In this document: positions 16,277 through 23,836 of the stretch, one piece after another
How the letters are laid out: each line of letters begins with the position of its first letter
How positions within the stretch are numbered: the first letter of the stretch is position 1
Assembly: GCA_039819065.1 (NCBI GenBank)
Contig: JBCBSS010000072.1
Span: 1-38,440, forward strand
DNA from: JBCBSS01 sp039819065
GTDB taxonomy: Bacteria; Bacteroidota; Bacteroidia; Cytophagales; Cyclobacteriaceae
DNA: 38,440 bases
Reading direction: 5' to 3'
The notes under the pieces: generated by a model
Databases searched by the model: none
Seen by the model: the letters and a program-made list of their open reading frames with translations, nothing else
What the model was told of the DNA's origin: nothing
Position numbers and translations under genes: made by a program

Positions 16277-17698
16277 TTGACCATTCAACTCATCATATTC
16301 ATACTCTACTTTGCTCTTGTTTTTGCCATTGGTTGGTACAGCCTTAAGCAGACCAGAAACGAGGCTGACTATTGGATCGCCGGAGGTAAATTGGGGTGGC
16401 TGGTAGGTGGTTCCACCATGGCGGCCACCCACACCAGTGCCGGTACATTTATAGGCACCATTGGCGTCATTTATACCGTAGGGTGGTCTTTTGGGTGGGT
16501 CGTCTTATCCATTCCCTTGGCTTACTGGTTTATGGCTGCTGTTCTGGCGCCAAGATTCACACGGGTCAAACAGCTCACCTTACCCGCTTTTATAGAATCA
16601 CGCTATTATAGCAAGTCCGCCAGAGGCATAGCGGCAGTGATCGTCTTGATCGCTACGGTGGTGTATGTACAAGCGCAGATCATTGCGGGTGGATTGGTGG
16701 CTAACATTGTATTTGGCATACCGGCCACACAAGGAATGATCATATTCACCGGCATATTATTGGCCTATACAGTGATTGGAGGCATGTTAGCCGTGGCTTA
16801 TACGGACTTTTTACAATTGGTGATCATGGTCATCGGTGTCATCGTATCGGTGCCAGTGGCGCTACACCATTTCGGCACTTTGGGCGATCTTTTCACCTAT
16901 GTTCAGGCGGTTAATCCACTCACCTTTTCCTGGGATGGCATGCCTACATCACTCCTGTTCACCTTAGGACTGGCTTTCTTCCTAGGCTCGGTTTCTACCC
17001 CTGAAAAACTGACCAGATTATACGCCATGAAAGATATGCGTACGGTAAGACGTGGCATTCTTATGACCATCATTCTGGTAACGGCCATGAACCTGTTGGT
17101 GTTCGTGCTGGGGCTATCTAGCACCGTACTCTTCCCTAACCTGCCCACCGGAGATATGGCTATGCCATTGGTGGCTAAGGCTGTATTACCTTCTTTCATT
17201 GGTACTTTGATGCTGGCCGCTGTGACATCAGCCATGATGTCATCAGTTGACTCATTGCTGCTGGTGGCGGGCTCAGCGCTTTCCGAAGATATCTATAGTA
17301 CCTTGATCAGCCCCAAAGCTTCACGCAAGCAAAGACTGGTAATCGCACGAGTGGGCATCATGATAGTGGGGATCATTCCGTTGATACTGATTCTAAGCGG
17401 CGTAAGCAAAGGAGAATTGATCCAGTTCATTGTGGTGCTATTTACCGCTTTGATGGCAGCCAGTTTCTTCATGCCGGTTGTAGTAGGTGTCTGGTGGAAG
17501 AGGGCTACCAAACAAGGTGCTATCGCTGCTATGGTAAGTGGTGTAACTGTCACCATAGCCTGGAAGGCTTTCGGCCCAGCACATATAGACCCGGTATTAC
17601 CGGGCTTCGGTGCTTCAGCGTTAGCGCTGATTGTTGGTAGTTTACTATCTCCGCATCCACCAAGGGAGAGTCTGAAGCCCTATTTCAAGGATATTTAA
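16277..17698 (+). CDS. sodium:solute symporter (SSS family)
   Basis: Inner-membrane secondary transporter of 473 aa with about 13 hydrophobic helices in the LeuT-like arrangement. The first helix (IIFILYFALVFAIGWYS) leads to EADYWIAGGKLGWLVGG and the conserved ATHTSAGTFIG of helix 2; later come GGMLAVAYTDFLQLVIM (family signature region), STPEKLTRLYAMKD and SAMMSSVDSLLLVAGSALSEDIY (helix 8-9, sodium site). The only in-frame start is TTG 16277, directly before a normal SSS N-terminus; an in-frame TAA lies 15 bp upstream. It is the last gene of the dipeptidase operon. Substrate is not shown by the sequence; amino acid or small peptide is suggested by context. Confidence 0.92.
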   Translation: MTIQLIIFILYFALVFAIGWYSLKQTRNEADYWIAGGKLGWLVGGSTMAATHTSAGTFIGTIGVIYTVGWSFGWVVLSIPLAYWFMAAVLAPRFTRVKQLTLPAFIESRYYSKSARGIAAVIVLIATVVYVQAQIIAGGLVANIVFGIPATQGMIIFTGILLAYTVIGGMLAVAYTDFLQLVIMVIGVIVSVPVALHHFGTLGDLFTYVQAVNPLTFSWDGMPTSLLFTLGLAFFLGSVSTPEKLTRLYAMKDMRTVRRGILMTIILVTAMNLLVFVLGLSSTVLFPNLPTGDMAMPLVAKAVLPSFIGTLMLAAVTSAMMSSVDSLLLVAGSALSEDIYSTLISPKASRKQRLVIARVGIMIVGIIPLILILSGVSKGELIQFIVVLFTALMAASFFMPVVVGVWWKRATKQGAIAAMVSGVTVTIAWKAFGPAHIDPVLPGFGASALALIVGSLLSPHPPRESLKPYFKDI

Positions 17699-17790
17699 TG
17701 GCTAATAGGCACTCAGGTTCATCAAAAAATTATGTTTAAACGGCTATATAGGAAGTTTACCGAGTTATAGTTTCGTTAACATAATGCCGG

Positions 17791-17821
17791 TTTATTGGTT
17801 CTATTACTGAGATTACTTTTG
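17791..17821 (+). promoter_or_regulatory. Bacteroidota-type promoter
   Basis: TTTA (17791-17794), 19 bp, then an exact TAnnTTTG match, TACTTTTG (17814-17821). It lies 26 bp before the ATG of the coiled-coil protein gene. Confidence 0.5.
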
Positions 17822-17846
17822 TTTAGGATTAGTAATACAGTGAGAC

Positions 17847-18467
17847 ATGAGAAGCAATCTTTTATTATTCATTATTACCATTTCTTTATTTTTTAGCCAG
17901 GCTGTACAGGCACAAGATGAAACGGCTACCTCTCAGCCGCTCAGTGGGCAGTACAAGCAGTTGCTTGAAGACACCGAAAGCTTCAAGGACTACAAGGTGA
18001 TCAAAAAGAAGCAGCTCAATGCATTTTGGTCAATCGTTGAAGATTCCCTGGCTAATTATAAAAGACAAATTGGCGAAACGCAGCAAACGGTGACCGCACA
18101 AAAAGCGGAAATAGACAAACAGGCCACAGAGATTGATGAAAAGAATACATTATTGTCCCAAGGCGATTATGAAAAGAAGCACATCGCCGTGCTCGGGATC
18201 GATTTCACCAAATCTGCCTATGTAGTGACCAGCTTTATCATTTACCTGGTATTGGCAGGTGGTTTAGCCTTTATCATCATATCCTTCCTTAGAAGTAATA
18301 AGCTCACCCAGCAATCGAAAAAGGAATTCAGTGATTTAGAGAAAGAGTATAATGGTTACAAGCAAAAGGCCCTTGACAAGCAAATCAAAATGGGTCGTGA
18401 GCTACAAACCTTGAATAACAAGGTCGAGGAGCTTAAACAAGGCCAAAAGTCGAGGCCTGCCATATAG
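17847..18467 (+). CDS. exported coiled-coil membrane protein
   Basis: A 206-aa protein with a signal peptide (LLLFIITISLFFSQAVQAQ), a periplasmic coiled-coil segment (QIGETQQTVTAQKAEIDKQA), one transmembrane helix (VVTSFIIYLVLAGGLAFIII) and a cytoplasmic heptad-rich tail (LEKEYNGYKQKALDKQIKM). Similar Bacteroidota proteins are, as I recall, sometimes labelled tRNA (guanine-N1)-methyltransferase in databases; nothing here supports a methyltransferase. A role linking the envelope to a cytoplasmic partner is plausible only from topology. It has its own promoter and no close downstream partner. Confidence 0.7.
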   Translation: MRSNLLLFIITISLFFSQAVQAQDETATSQPLSGQYKQLLEDTESFKDYKVIKKKQLNAFWSIVEDSLANYKRQIGETQQTVTAQKAEIDKQATEIDEKNTLLSQGDYEKKHIAVLGIDFTKSAYVVTSFIIYLVLAGGLAFIIISFLRSNKLTQQSKKEFSDLEKEYNGYKQKALDKQIKMGRELQTLNNKVEELKQGQKSRPAI

Positions 18468-18818
18468 GTGTCGATTAAGATAGAACAGTCTGCTTTATGG
18501 GCTTGACAGGCATGGATTGATTCCACCTCTATGTTATTTTTGCGCTATGTTAGCATCTCACTCGTAGTGGCATTCATCGTGCTGTTACGCATATCAAACC
18601 CATACCATGCTACCCGGTCTACCAGATTTACATAACCCGGATTATGGTAAAGTCATCGGGATTATCGGAAGTTGAACAGCGTTTAAAGCAGGCCAGCTAA
18701 TCCGGTGCATACTTAGCCTACCGTTCTTCGTTATTTCGTGAAATGAGAGTATAACTGATTGATAAGCAGCTTTTTGAAAATGTACTTAGCCTGCTGTATA
18801 TCAATCCATTCTGAAAAC
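18468..18818. other. 351-bp spacer, promoter-like motif, no clear gene
   Basis: An exact TAnnTTTG match, TATTTTTG, lies at 18535-18542. Behind it are only short reading frames with stops (for example a 34-aa frame from ATG 18532), none convincing. This could be a decayed gene or a small RNA, but no known RNA family was recognised. Confidence 0.35.
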
Positions 18819-19586
18819 ATGAACCTGAGAAAAATGAAAAACACAGTATTGATCATCTTAAGCTCGCTATTGATAGCCAGTTGTGTATCAAAAGGTGAGT
18901 ACAAAGCACTGGAGTCCAAAATGAATAATTTGAACGACGAATTGGACAGCCTCACCGTCATAACTGAAGAAGGTGAACGTACGGCCGCTATGATCGGTGA
19001 AATGAGCGTGATCATGGATTCAATTGAGGCAAGAAGAAAATGGATACGCGTAGACCTTGAAACCGGCATTCCAACAGATGATATGAAATCAAGGCTGGAA
19101 GGCATACAAGAATACGTGAGCAAGGCAGAATATATGATTGGTGAGCTGGAGAAAACCAGATCGGCCTATGCTTCGATAACTAAGAAACTGAAAGCAGAAT
19201 TGAAGGAAAAGACCAAAGAAATCACTGCCTTGCAGGATTTGGTCGAGAAGTATCAGACAGAGAATGAGCAGTTGATTACGACCATCAGTTTGAAAGACGC
19301 CCAAATCGATGAAAAACAGCGCGAGCTTGAGGTCAAAAACATTGAGCTTGAGCTCATCGATGCCAAGGTGCAGGAGTTGTTGGTCAAATCTAAGCTTTCA
19401 GAAGCTGAAGCTTATTATGCCAGAGGTGAAGCTTATGAAGAGGCGGCCAACCGTACGAAGTTTGCTCCGAAGAAAAAGAAGCGAACGCTTCAAGAAGCTC
19501 TGGAACTCTATAAGAAGTCATTGGATCTGGGCTATGAAAATGCACAGGCCAAGATCACGTCATTAGAAGAAAAGGTAAAAGGGTAA
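18819..19586 (+). CDS. coiled-coil lipoprotein with C-terminal repeat
   Basis: A 255-aa lipoprotein: the signal peptide ends in the lipobox LIASC. Then comes a long, nearly continuous coiled coil (KSRLEGIQEYVSKAEYMIG through EKQRELEVKNIELELIDAKV) and a C-terminal TPR-like hairpin (EAEAYYARGEAYEEAANRT ... LYKKSLDLGYENA). I start at ATG 18819 (MNLRKMKNTVL); ATG 18834 is equally possible. A longer frame from TTG 18759 would bury the signal peptide. No enzyme motif. Likely outer-membrane or periplasmic scaffold. Its stop codon lies in the loop of a terminator hairpin shared with the convergent helicase gene. Confidence 0.7.
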   Translation: MNLRKMKNTVLIILSSLLIASCVSKGEYKALESKMNNLNDELDSLTVITEEGERTAAMIGEMSVIMDSIEARRKWIRVDLETGIPTDDMKSRLEGIQEYVSKAEYMIGELEKTRSAYASITKKLKAELKEKTKEITALQDLVEKYQTENEQLITTISLKDAQIDEKQRELEVKNIELELIDAKVQELLVKSKLSEAEAYYARGEAYEEAANRTKFAPKKKKRTLQEALELYKKSLDLGYENAQAKITSLEEKVKG

Positions 19587-19600
19587 TCCCCTTTTACCTT
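19572..19600. terminator. bidirectional terminator shared by two convergent genes
   Basis: Perfect 12-bp stem AAGGTAAAAGGG (19572-19583) and CCCTTTTACCTT (19589-19600) with a 5-nt loop. A pyrimidine-rich run follows on both strands. The loop holds the TAA of the plus-strand gene and the right arm holds the TAA of the helicase gene. Confidence 0.75.
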
Positions 19601-21255
19601 CTTTCTCTTTGGAAGCGGCGTTTGGAGCGGTCACCTCCCCTATTTCCTCCTCCTTTACGTTTATTATCATCGCGATTGACACGCAACGGTCTGCCTTCAA
19701 AATCAATTCCCTCAAAAGAAGGAACCACAGCAGATGAGTATTGCTTGTCCACCTCGAAGAATGAGTGTCTTTTTTGAAGACTTATCCTTCCGATCTGTGC
19801 TTTGGTAAGTTCCGTCTGGTCACAGATAAACCTTAATAGCTCACCTTTATTGATATGGTCAATCTCACCGACATTGATGAAGAATCGGTGCGTATCCTTG
19901 TTTCTTTTATCCCTGTCACTTCTTTTGGTGAACTCCTGGTTGAGATCACGTCCATGGTCTTGCTGGTGGAATTTCTGCAATTCACCAGATATCAAGCGGT
20001 GGATCAATTCAGTTTTATCTAAATCAGCAAAAGCCTCCTCAGCTTTGGAGAGTAGTTCTTCCGTAGCCAGGTCTGAAACCTCAGCCGCCAGTGTGCCCTC
20101 GATCCAGTGCATGATCTTCCTGTGCTGCACATCTGCAGCAGAAGGGACGAGTTGTTTATCCATGTTGATTTTCAGTCTGCGTTCTAATTGACGAACCTTA
20201 CTGAAATCTCCTCCGGAAATAAATGCCAGTGAAATACCTTTCTTACCTGCCCGAGCGGTTCTACCACTTCTGTGTGTATAGTAGGCCATGTCTTCCGGCA
20301 AAGCATAATGGATGACATGGGTCAGGTTATCTACATCGATACCGCGTGCTGCCACATCTGTGGAGACCAACAACTTCACACGATGCGATTTGAATTTACG
20401 CATCACTTGGTCACGTTGACTTTGCGACAGATCACCGTGCAGTGCTTCTGCTTCGTATCCATCCTGGGATAATTCAGTAGCCACTCGCTGTGTATCTAGC
20501 TTGGTTCTACAAAAAACTACCCCTCTCAAATCATCATCAAAATCAAGGACGCGCTTCAATGCTTCCGTCTTATCAGATTCTCTTACCACCATATATTGGT
20601 GAGCGATGTTAGTATTTACAATATTGCCAGAATCTATGGTGACTTCTGCCGGATCTAGCATGAACCGGTCTACAATATCCCTGATCTCGTTTGGCATGGT
20701 AGCAGAAAACAACCAGGTCAATTTCTCATCCGGTGTATATGACAAGATCTTATCCAGATCTTCCTTAAAGCCCATGTTGAGCATCTCATCGGCTTCATCC
20801 AACACCACGTATTCTACCTGATCGAGGTGGACGGCCTTACGCTTGATCAGGTCAACCAACCTACCGGGTGTGGCTACGATGACCTGGGGTGTACGCTTGA
20901 GGGCCTTGATCTGATTCATGATCGGAGCTCCTCCGTATACGGCCTGTACTGATATTTTATCCTGATATTTAGAAAAGTCGTTCAATTGCTTGGCGATTTG
21001 CTGCCCAAGCTCCCTGGTAGGCGCCAAAATCAAAGCTTGCGTAAAATCACTCATGGGATCTACCCTTTCTAGCAAAGGCAATCCAAAGGCGGCCGTCTTC
21101 CCCGTTCCCGTTTGCGCCAAACCTATGAAATCGCGGTATTCGTTCAGTAGAAGAGGTATGGCTTGTTCTTGTATTTTGGATGGTGTTTCGAAACCCATCT
21201 CGTCTAGGGCTTCTAAAAGTGAGGATGATAGCCCTAATGCTGAAAAATTAGTCAT
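19594..21255 (-). CDS. DEAD-box ATP-dependent RNA helicase (DeaD/CsdA-like)
   Basis: A 553-aa RNA helicase. Visible in order: Q motif (FETPSKIQEQ), Walker A AQTGTGKT (47-54), APTRELGQQ, TPGRLVD, DEAD at 153-156, SAT at 184-186, STDVAARGIDVDN, and HRSGRTARAG (328-337). The C-terminal part holds a DbpA/CsdA-type RNA-binding domain (about 453-525, FFINVGEIDHINKGELLRFI ... LRVN) and ends in a basic Gly/Arg tail (GGGNRGGDRSKRRFQRERR). This layout fits DeaD/CsdA helicases that remodel rRNA and mRNA, often needed in the cold and for ribosome assembly. Its promoter (TACCTTTG) lies 21 bp upstream. Gene-level identity to deaD is not certain because these genomes carry several paralogues. Confidence 0.93.
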   Translation of the reverse strand: MTNFSALGLSSSLLEALDEMGFETPSKIQEQAIPLLLNEYRDFIGLAQTGTGKTAAFGLPLLERVDPMSDFTQALILAPTRELGQQIAKQLNDFSKYQDKISVQAVYGGAPIMNQIKALKRTPQVIVATPGRLVDLIKRKAVHLDQVEYVVLDEADEMLNMGFKEDLDKILSYTPDEKLTWLFSATMPNEIRDIVDRFMLDPAEVTIDSGNIVNTNIAHQYMVVRESDKTEALKRVLDFDDDLRGVVFCRTKLDTQRVATELSQDGYEAEALHGDLSQSQRDQVMRKFKSHRVKLLVSTDVAARGIDVDNLTHVIHYALPEDMAYYTHRSGRTARAGKKGISLAFISGGDFSKVRQLERRLKINMDKQLVPSAADVQHRKIMHWIEGTLAAEVSDLATEELLSKAEEAFADLDKTELIHRLISGELQKFHQQDHGRDLNQEFTKRSDRDKRNKDTHRFFINVGEIDHINKGELLRFICDQTELTKAQIGRISLQKRHSFFEVDKQYSSAVVPSFEGIDFEGRPLRVNRDDNKRKGGGNRGGDRSKRRFQRERR

Positions 21256-21275
21256 AATCTATATTAAATGAACCG

Positions 21276-21283
21276 CAAAGGTA
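21276..21283 (-). promoter_or_regulatory. -7 promoter element of the helicase gene
   Basis: TACCTTTG on the minus strand is an exact TAnnTTTG match, placed to give a leader of about 15 nt. No good -33 TTTG was found at the expected distance. Confidence 0.4.
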
Positions 21284-21346
21284 GCCTAAATTAAAGTCTA
21301 AGCCTAAGGTGGATTGACAGATCAAAGACTATTGGGCATAATCATT

Positions 21347-22054
21347 TCACTGGCTGGCCTGGTGATCGTCGAGAATGAACCCCTTGCCATGCACATTAAT
21401 GATCTTCACGCTCTCGTCATGGCTCAAATATTTGCGCAGTTTGGTAATGAAAACGTCCATGCTTCTTCGATTGAAATAGTCATTTTCACCCCACAGTTTT
21501 TGCAGGCACAATCTGCGGTCAAGTAATTGCCCTTTTCTTTCGCTAAGGAGTTTTAGAATTTCCGTTTCCTTTTCAGTCATTTGTATCTTCTGATCATGCC
21601 AGTAAAGTGCTTGATTCTTGTAATCAAACACATATTGACCAATAGCATAACTGCCTTTATCTTCTAGAGTCGTACTATTTCGCTGACTGCGCCGCACAAT
21701 GGCATTGATTCTGGCAATTAACTCTTCCTCTTCTACTGGCTTGATGATGTAGTCATCGCAACCGATTCTAAACCCCTTGAGTTTATCTACCTTAAGTGCT
21801 TTGGCAGTCAGGAATACAATAGGGAAATCGGGATTCAATTGCTTAATGTCAGCCGCTAGCATGAAGCCGTCTCTTTTGGGCATCATGACATCCAGCACAG
21901 CAATATCGAAGTTTTGCTGCTGGTAAGTCTTCCATGCCTCGTCACCGTCCTTGCACCAACTGATACTGAAATCATGCATTTCCAGGTATTCTTTTAGAAT
22001 ATACCCGAGATTCAAATCATCCTCAGCTAAAAGTATTTTGATCACTGATCCCAT
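21347..22054 (-). CDS. OmpR-family response regulator
   Basis: A 235-aa two-component response regulator. Receiver domain at 1-120 with the acidic pair AEDD, phosphoacceptor Asp about 55 (VLDVMMPKRDG), the Thr of VFLTAKA and the Lys of DDYIIKPVEEEEL. The C-terminal OmpR winged helix spans about 135-230 (MTEKETEILKLLSERKGQLL ... SMDVFITKLRKYLSHDESVKIINVHGKGFIL). It follows the histidine kinase gene with a 1-bp overlap (TAATG) and is surely its partner. Family resembles RprY of Bacteroides. Direct-repeat boxes upstream of the kinase gene are candidate binding sites, suggesting autoregulation. Confidence 0.93.
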   Translation of the reverse strand: MGSVIKILLAEDDLNLGYILKEYLEMHDFSISWCKDGDEAWKTYQQQNFDIAVLDVMMPKRDGFMLAADIKQLNPDFPIVFLTAKALKVDKLKGFRIGCDDYIIKPVEEEELIARINAIVRRSQRNSTTLEDKGSYAIGQYVFDYKNQALYWHDQKIQMTEKETEILKLLSERKGQLLDRRLCLQKLWGENDYFNRRSMDVFITKLRKYLSHDESVKIINVHGKGFILDDHQASQ

Positions 22055-23343
22055 TAGGCATAAGGGATTTGTATAGTAAACTCACTGCCTATGTCTGGCT
22101 CACTTTTGAGATTGATCAACCCTTGGTGCGCTTCTATAATACCTTTGACATAGCTCAGCCCCAACCCAAAACCTCTGCGTTCATGTACATTACCCTCTTG
22201 CACACGGTAGAATTTGTCAAAAACCATGTTTTGCTCCTCCTTATTCATGCCAATCCCTTGATCTCTTACAGCGATGACAAAAGTGTTATCCTCGTTCCTA
22301 GTTGTAATGCTCACATCCGGGGTTTCCCTAGAGTACTTTTGGGCATTGTCTAATAGATTGTACAGTACATTCTTGATATGGGTTTCATCGGCATGAATTT
22401 CATGCCTCACAGCATCTAGCTTATAGCTCAACTTCCCGCCTTGCTCTTCTAACCTCACTTCGAAGCTCCTGGCTACCTTTTCGATTGTCTTATGAACATC
22501 AAAGGTCTTTTTGTCCAAAGTGAAATTCCCGGAGTCCACCAAGGAAACCTGAAGTACTTTGTCCACCTGACTTTTGAGCCTTTCCCCTTCACTTTCTATT
22601 AGATCGGTATATTTGGTCAGCTTTTCAGAACCGCTCACTTCGTTGGATTTCTTCAATGCTTTCGCTGCCAAGGAAATAGAAAATATGGGGGTTTTGAATT
22701 CGTGGGTGAGATTATTAATGAAGTCATTCTTGATCGCCGATAGCTGTTTCTGGCGATTGATGACAAAGACAGTGTAAACAAAGGCACCGATCACCAGCGA
22801 GATCAATAAAATGGAAGCGAAAAAGAGTGATTGATTCCGCTGGGCCAGTATACTGCCATTGTCAGAATAAGACATGCTAAAATCAAAAACATTCGATGTG
22901 TGGTTGCATAAGCAAAACCTATGTTCATGGCCTAGAATGTTCTGACCAGCCATCAGCATCTCCCTGCCTCTCCGAGAGTGCAGCAGGCACCCGTGTTCGC
23001 TGGTGAGATAGGCTTTTACCTCGTACTGAACATCCTCGTAATCGCTGGTGATATTACGGTCTACGATATTTTTAAAGTCACCTTCTAAGCCTTGATAGTG
23101 TTCGTCACTCTTGATAGTGAAACGCTTGGTTCCGGAATAGTTATCCAAAAGGCTCCTAAATTGGCCATCCATGCTGATCTCGTTTTGCACCCGCATCATC
23201 AAGGCTGGTATAGACAGGTCCAGTTGTTGGCTCTTGATCTTTATGTTTTTATTGATAATGGCAAACTGAATCAACGCCAAACCTACCAACGAAAAGGCAG
23301 CGATACCTATAGTGATGATAATCTTATTCTTCCCTAGTTTCAT
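22054..23343 (-). CDS. sensor histidine kinase with Cys/His-rich periplasmic segment
   Basis: A 429-aa membrane kinase. Helices at about 8-30 (IITIGIAAFSLVGLALIQFA) and 172-194 (SLFFASILLISLVIGAFVYT) bracket a periplasmic sensor domain; the HisKA box is NLTHEFKTP (His 214) and the ATPase domain has N (YNLLDNAQKYS), G1 (VRDQGIGM) and G2 (RRGFGLGLSYVKGI) boxes. The sensor domain contains EHGCLLH and, after 16 residues, HEHRFCLCNH: His 117, 122, 139, 141, 148 and Cys 119, 144, 146. This looks like a metal- or redox-responsive site, which is inference. Architecture is close to RprX of Bacteroides. Cotranscribed with the OmpR-type regulator. Confidence 0.9.
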   Translation of the reverse strand: MKLGKNKIIITIGIAAFSLVGLALIQFAIINKNIKIKSQQLDLSIPALMMRVQNEISMDGQFRSLLDNYSGTKRFTIKSDEHYQGLEGDFKNIVDRNITSDYEDVQYEVKAYLTSEHGCLLHSRRGREMLMAGQNILGHEHRFCLCNHTSNVFDFSMSYSDNGSILAQRNQSLFFASILLISLVIGAFVYTVFVINRQKQLSAIKNDFINNLTHEFKTPIFSISLAAKALKKSNEVSGSEKLTKYTDLIESEGERLKSQVDKVLQVSLVDSGNFTLDKKTFDVHKTIEKVARSFEVRLEEQGGKLSYKLDAVRHEIHADETHIKNVLYNLLDNAQKYSRETPDVSITTRNEDNTFVIAVRDQGIGMNKEEQNMVFDKFYRVQEGNVHERRGFGLGLSYVKGIIEAHQGLINLKSEPDIGSEFTIQIPYA

Positions 23344-23385
23344 CGGCTATAAAACTAATCATTGCTGGCACTGAAATGGGCTGAT

Positions 23386-23420
23386 TTAACACTTCGTTAA
23401 CTCTTTTAACACTTCATTAA
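23386..23420. promoter_or_regulatory. direct-repeat TTAACACTTCnTTAA boxes
   Basis: TTAACACTTCGTTAA (23386-23400) and TTAACACTTCATTAA (23406-23420) differ at one position and are spaced exactly 20 bp, two helical turns, as for OmpR-type dimers on tandem sites. They lie just upstream of a near-consensus -7 element (TAGTTTTA, minus strand, 23350-23357) of the kinase-regulator operon. Confidence 0.55.
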
Positions 23421-23430
23421 GCCTGAAGGA

Positions 23431-23506
23431 TTTAGTATTCCAGTCAACCTTATACCAAATTAGAAGCTCCCGAATGCAACCTGAAATACTAAAGGAATTG
23501 GGTATA
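23431..23506. other. interleaved inverted repeats (pseudoknot-like)
   Basis: TTTAGTATT (23431-23439) pairs with AATACTAAA (23485-23493); TATACCAAATT (23451-23461) pairs with AATTGGGTATA (23496-23506) at 10 of 11 positions. The two pairings interleave, the topology of an H-type pseudoknot. It lies between the sucrose phosphorylase operon and the kinase operon. Confidence 0.35.
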
Positions 23507-23528
23507 CGGCAACAATAAACCCAGTAAT

Positions 23529-23822
23529 TTATAGTCTACTGAGGAATGCTTCTACAATGTGCTGCCATTCTACCGCTAATGTGTCTTTGGGCATATTCTT
23601 CCCAGCTTTGGTATACCAATAATTGGCGTTCCACTCATCCCCTTCCTTTCTATGAAGATAAGCATGTACCCATGCTCCATCCTGCCCGGGTATGTCCTGA
23701 GCGATGTTATGCGCAGCATCCCAGTCTCCCTGACCATCGTGCCATAAGGCTTTCAATAGCTTACCATCCGTAGAATTAGGTAATTCTGGGTCAGTTAATG
23801 ATTTGAACTCTTCCGGCGTCAT
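23529..23822 (-). CDS. small soluble protein cotranscribed with sucrose phosphorylase
   Basis: A 97-aa protein with no signal peptide or membrane segment. It reads like one helical hairpin repeat unit: LLKALWHDGQGDWDAAHNIA followed by AWVHAYLHRKEGDEWNANYW, rich in Trp, His and Asp, ending in VEWQHIVEAFL. I recall short proteins with this AWVHAYLHRKEGD pattern as a conserved uncharacterised family, but cannot name it. ATG 23822 is 14 bp after the stop of the phosphorylase gene, so the two share a transcript. Function unknown. Confidence 0.7.
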   Translation of the reverse strand: MTPEEFKSLTDPELPNSTDGKLLKALWHDGQGDWDAAHNIAQDIPGQDGAWVHAYLHRKEGDEWNANYWYTKAGKNMPKDTLAVEWQHIVEAFLSRL

Positions 23823-23836
23823 AACCGCTTTGTTGG

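Noticed and set aside
17847..18467. tRNA methyltransferase
   Set aside because: A label I recall for similar proteins; the sequence shows signal peptide, coiled coil and one helix, with no SAM-binding motif.
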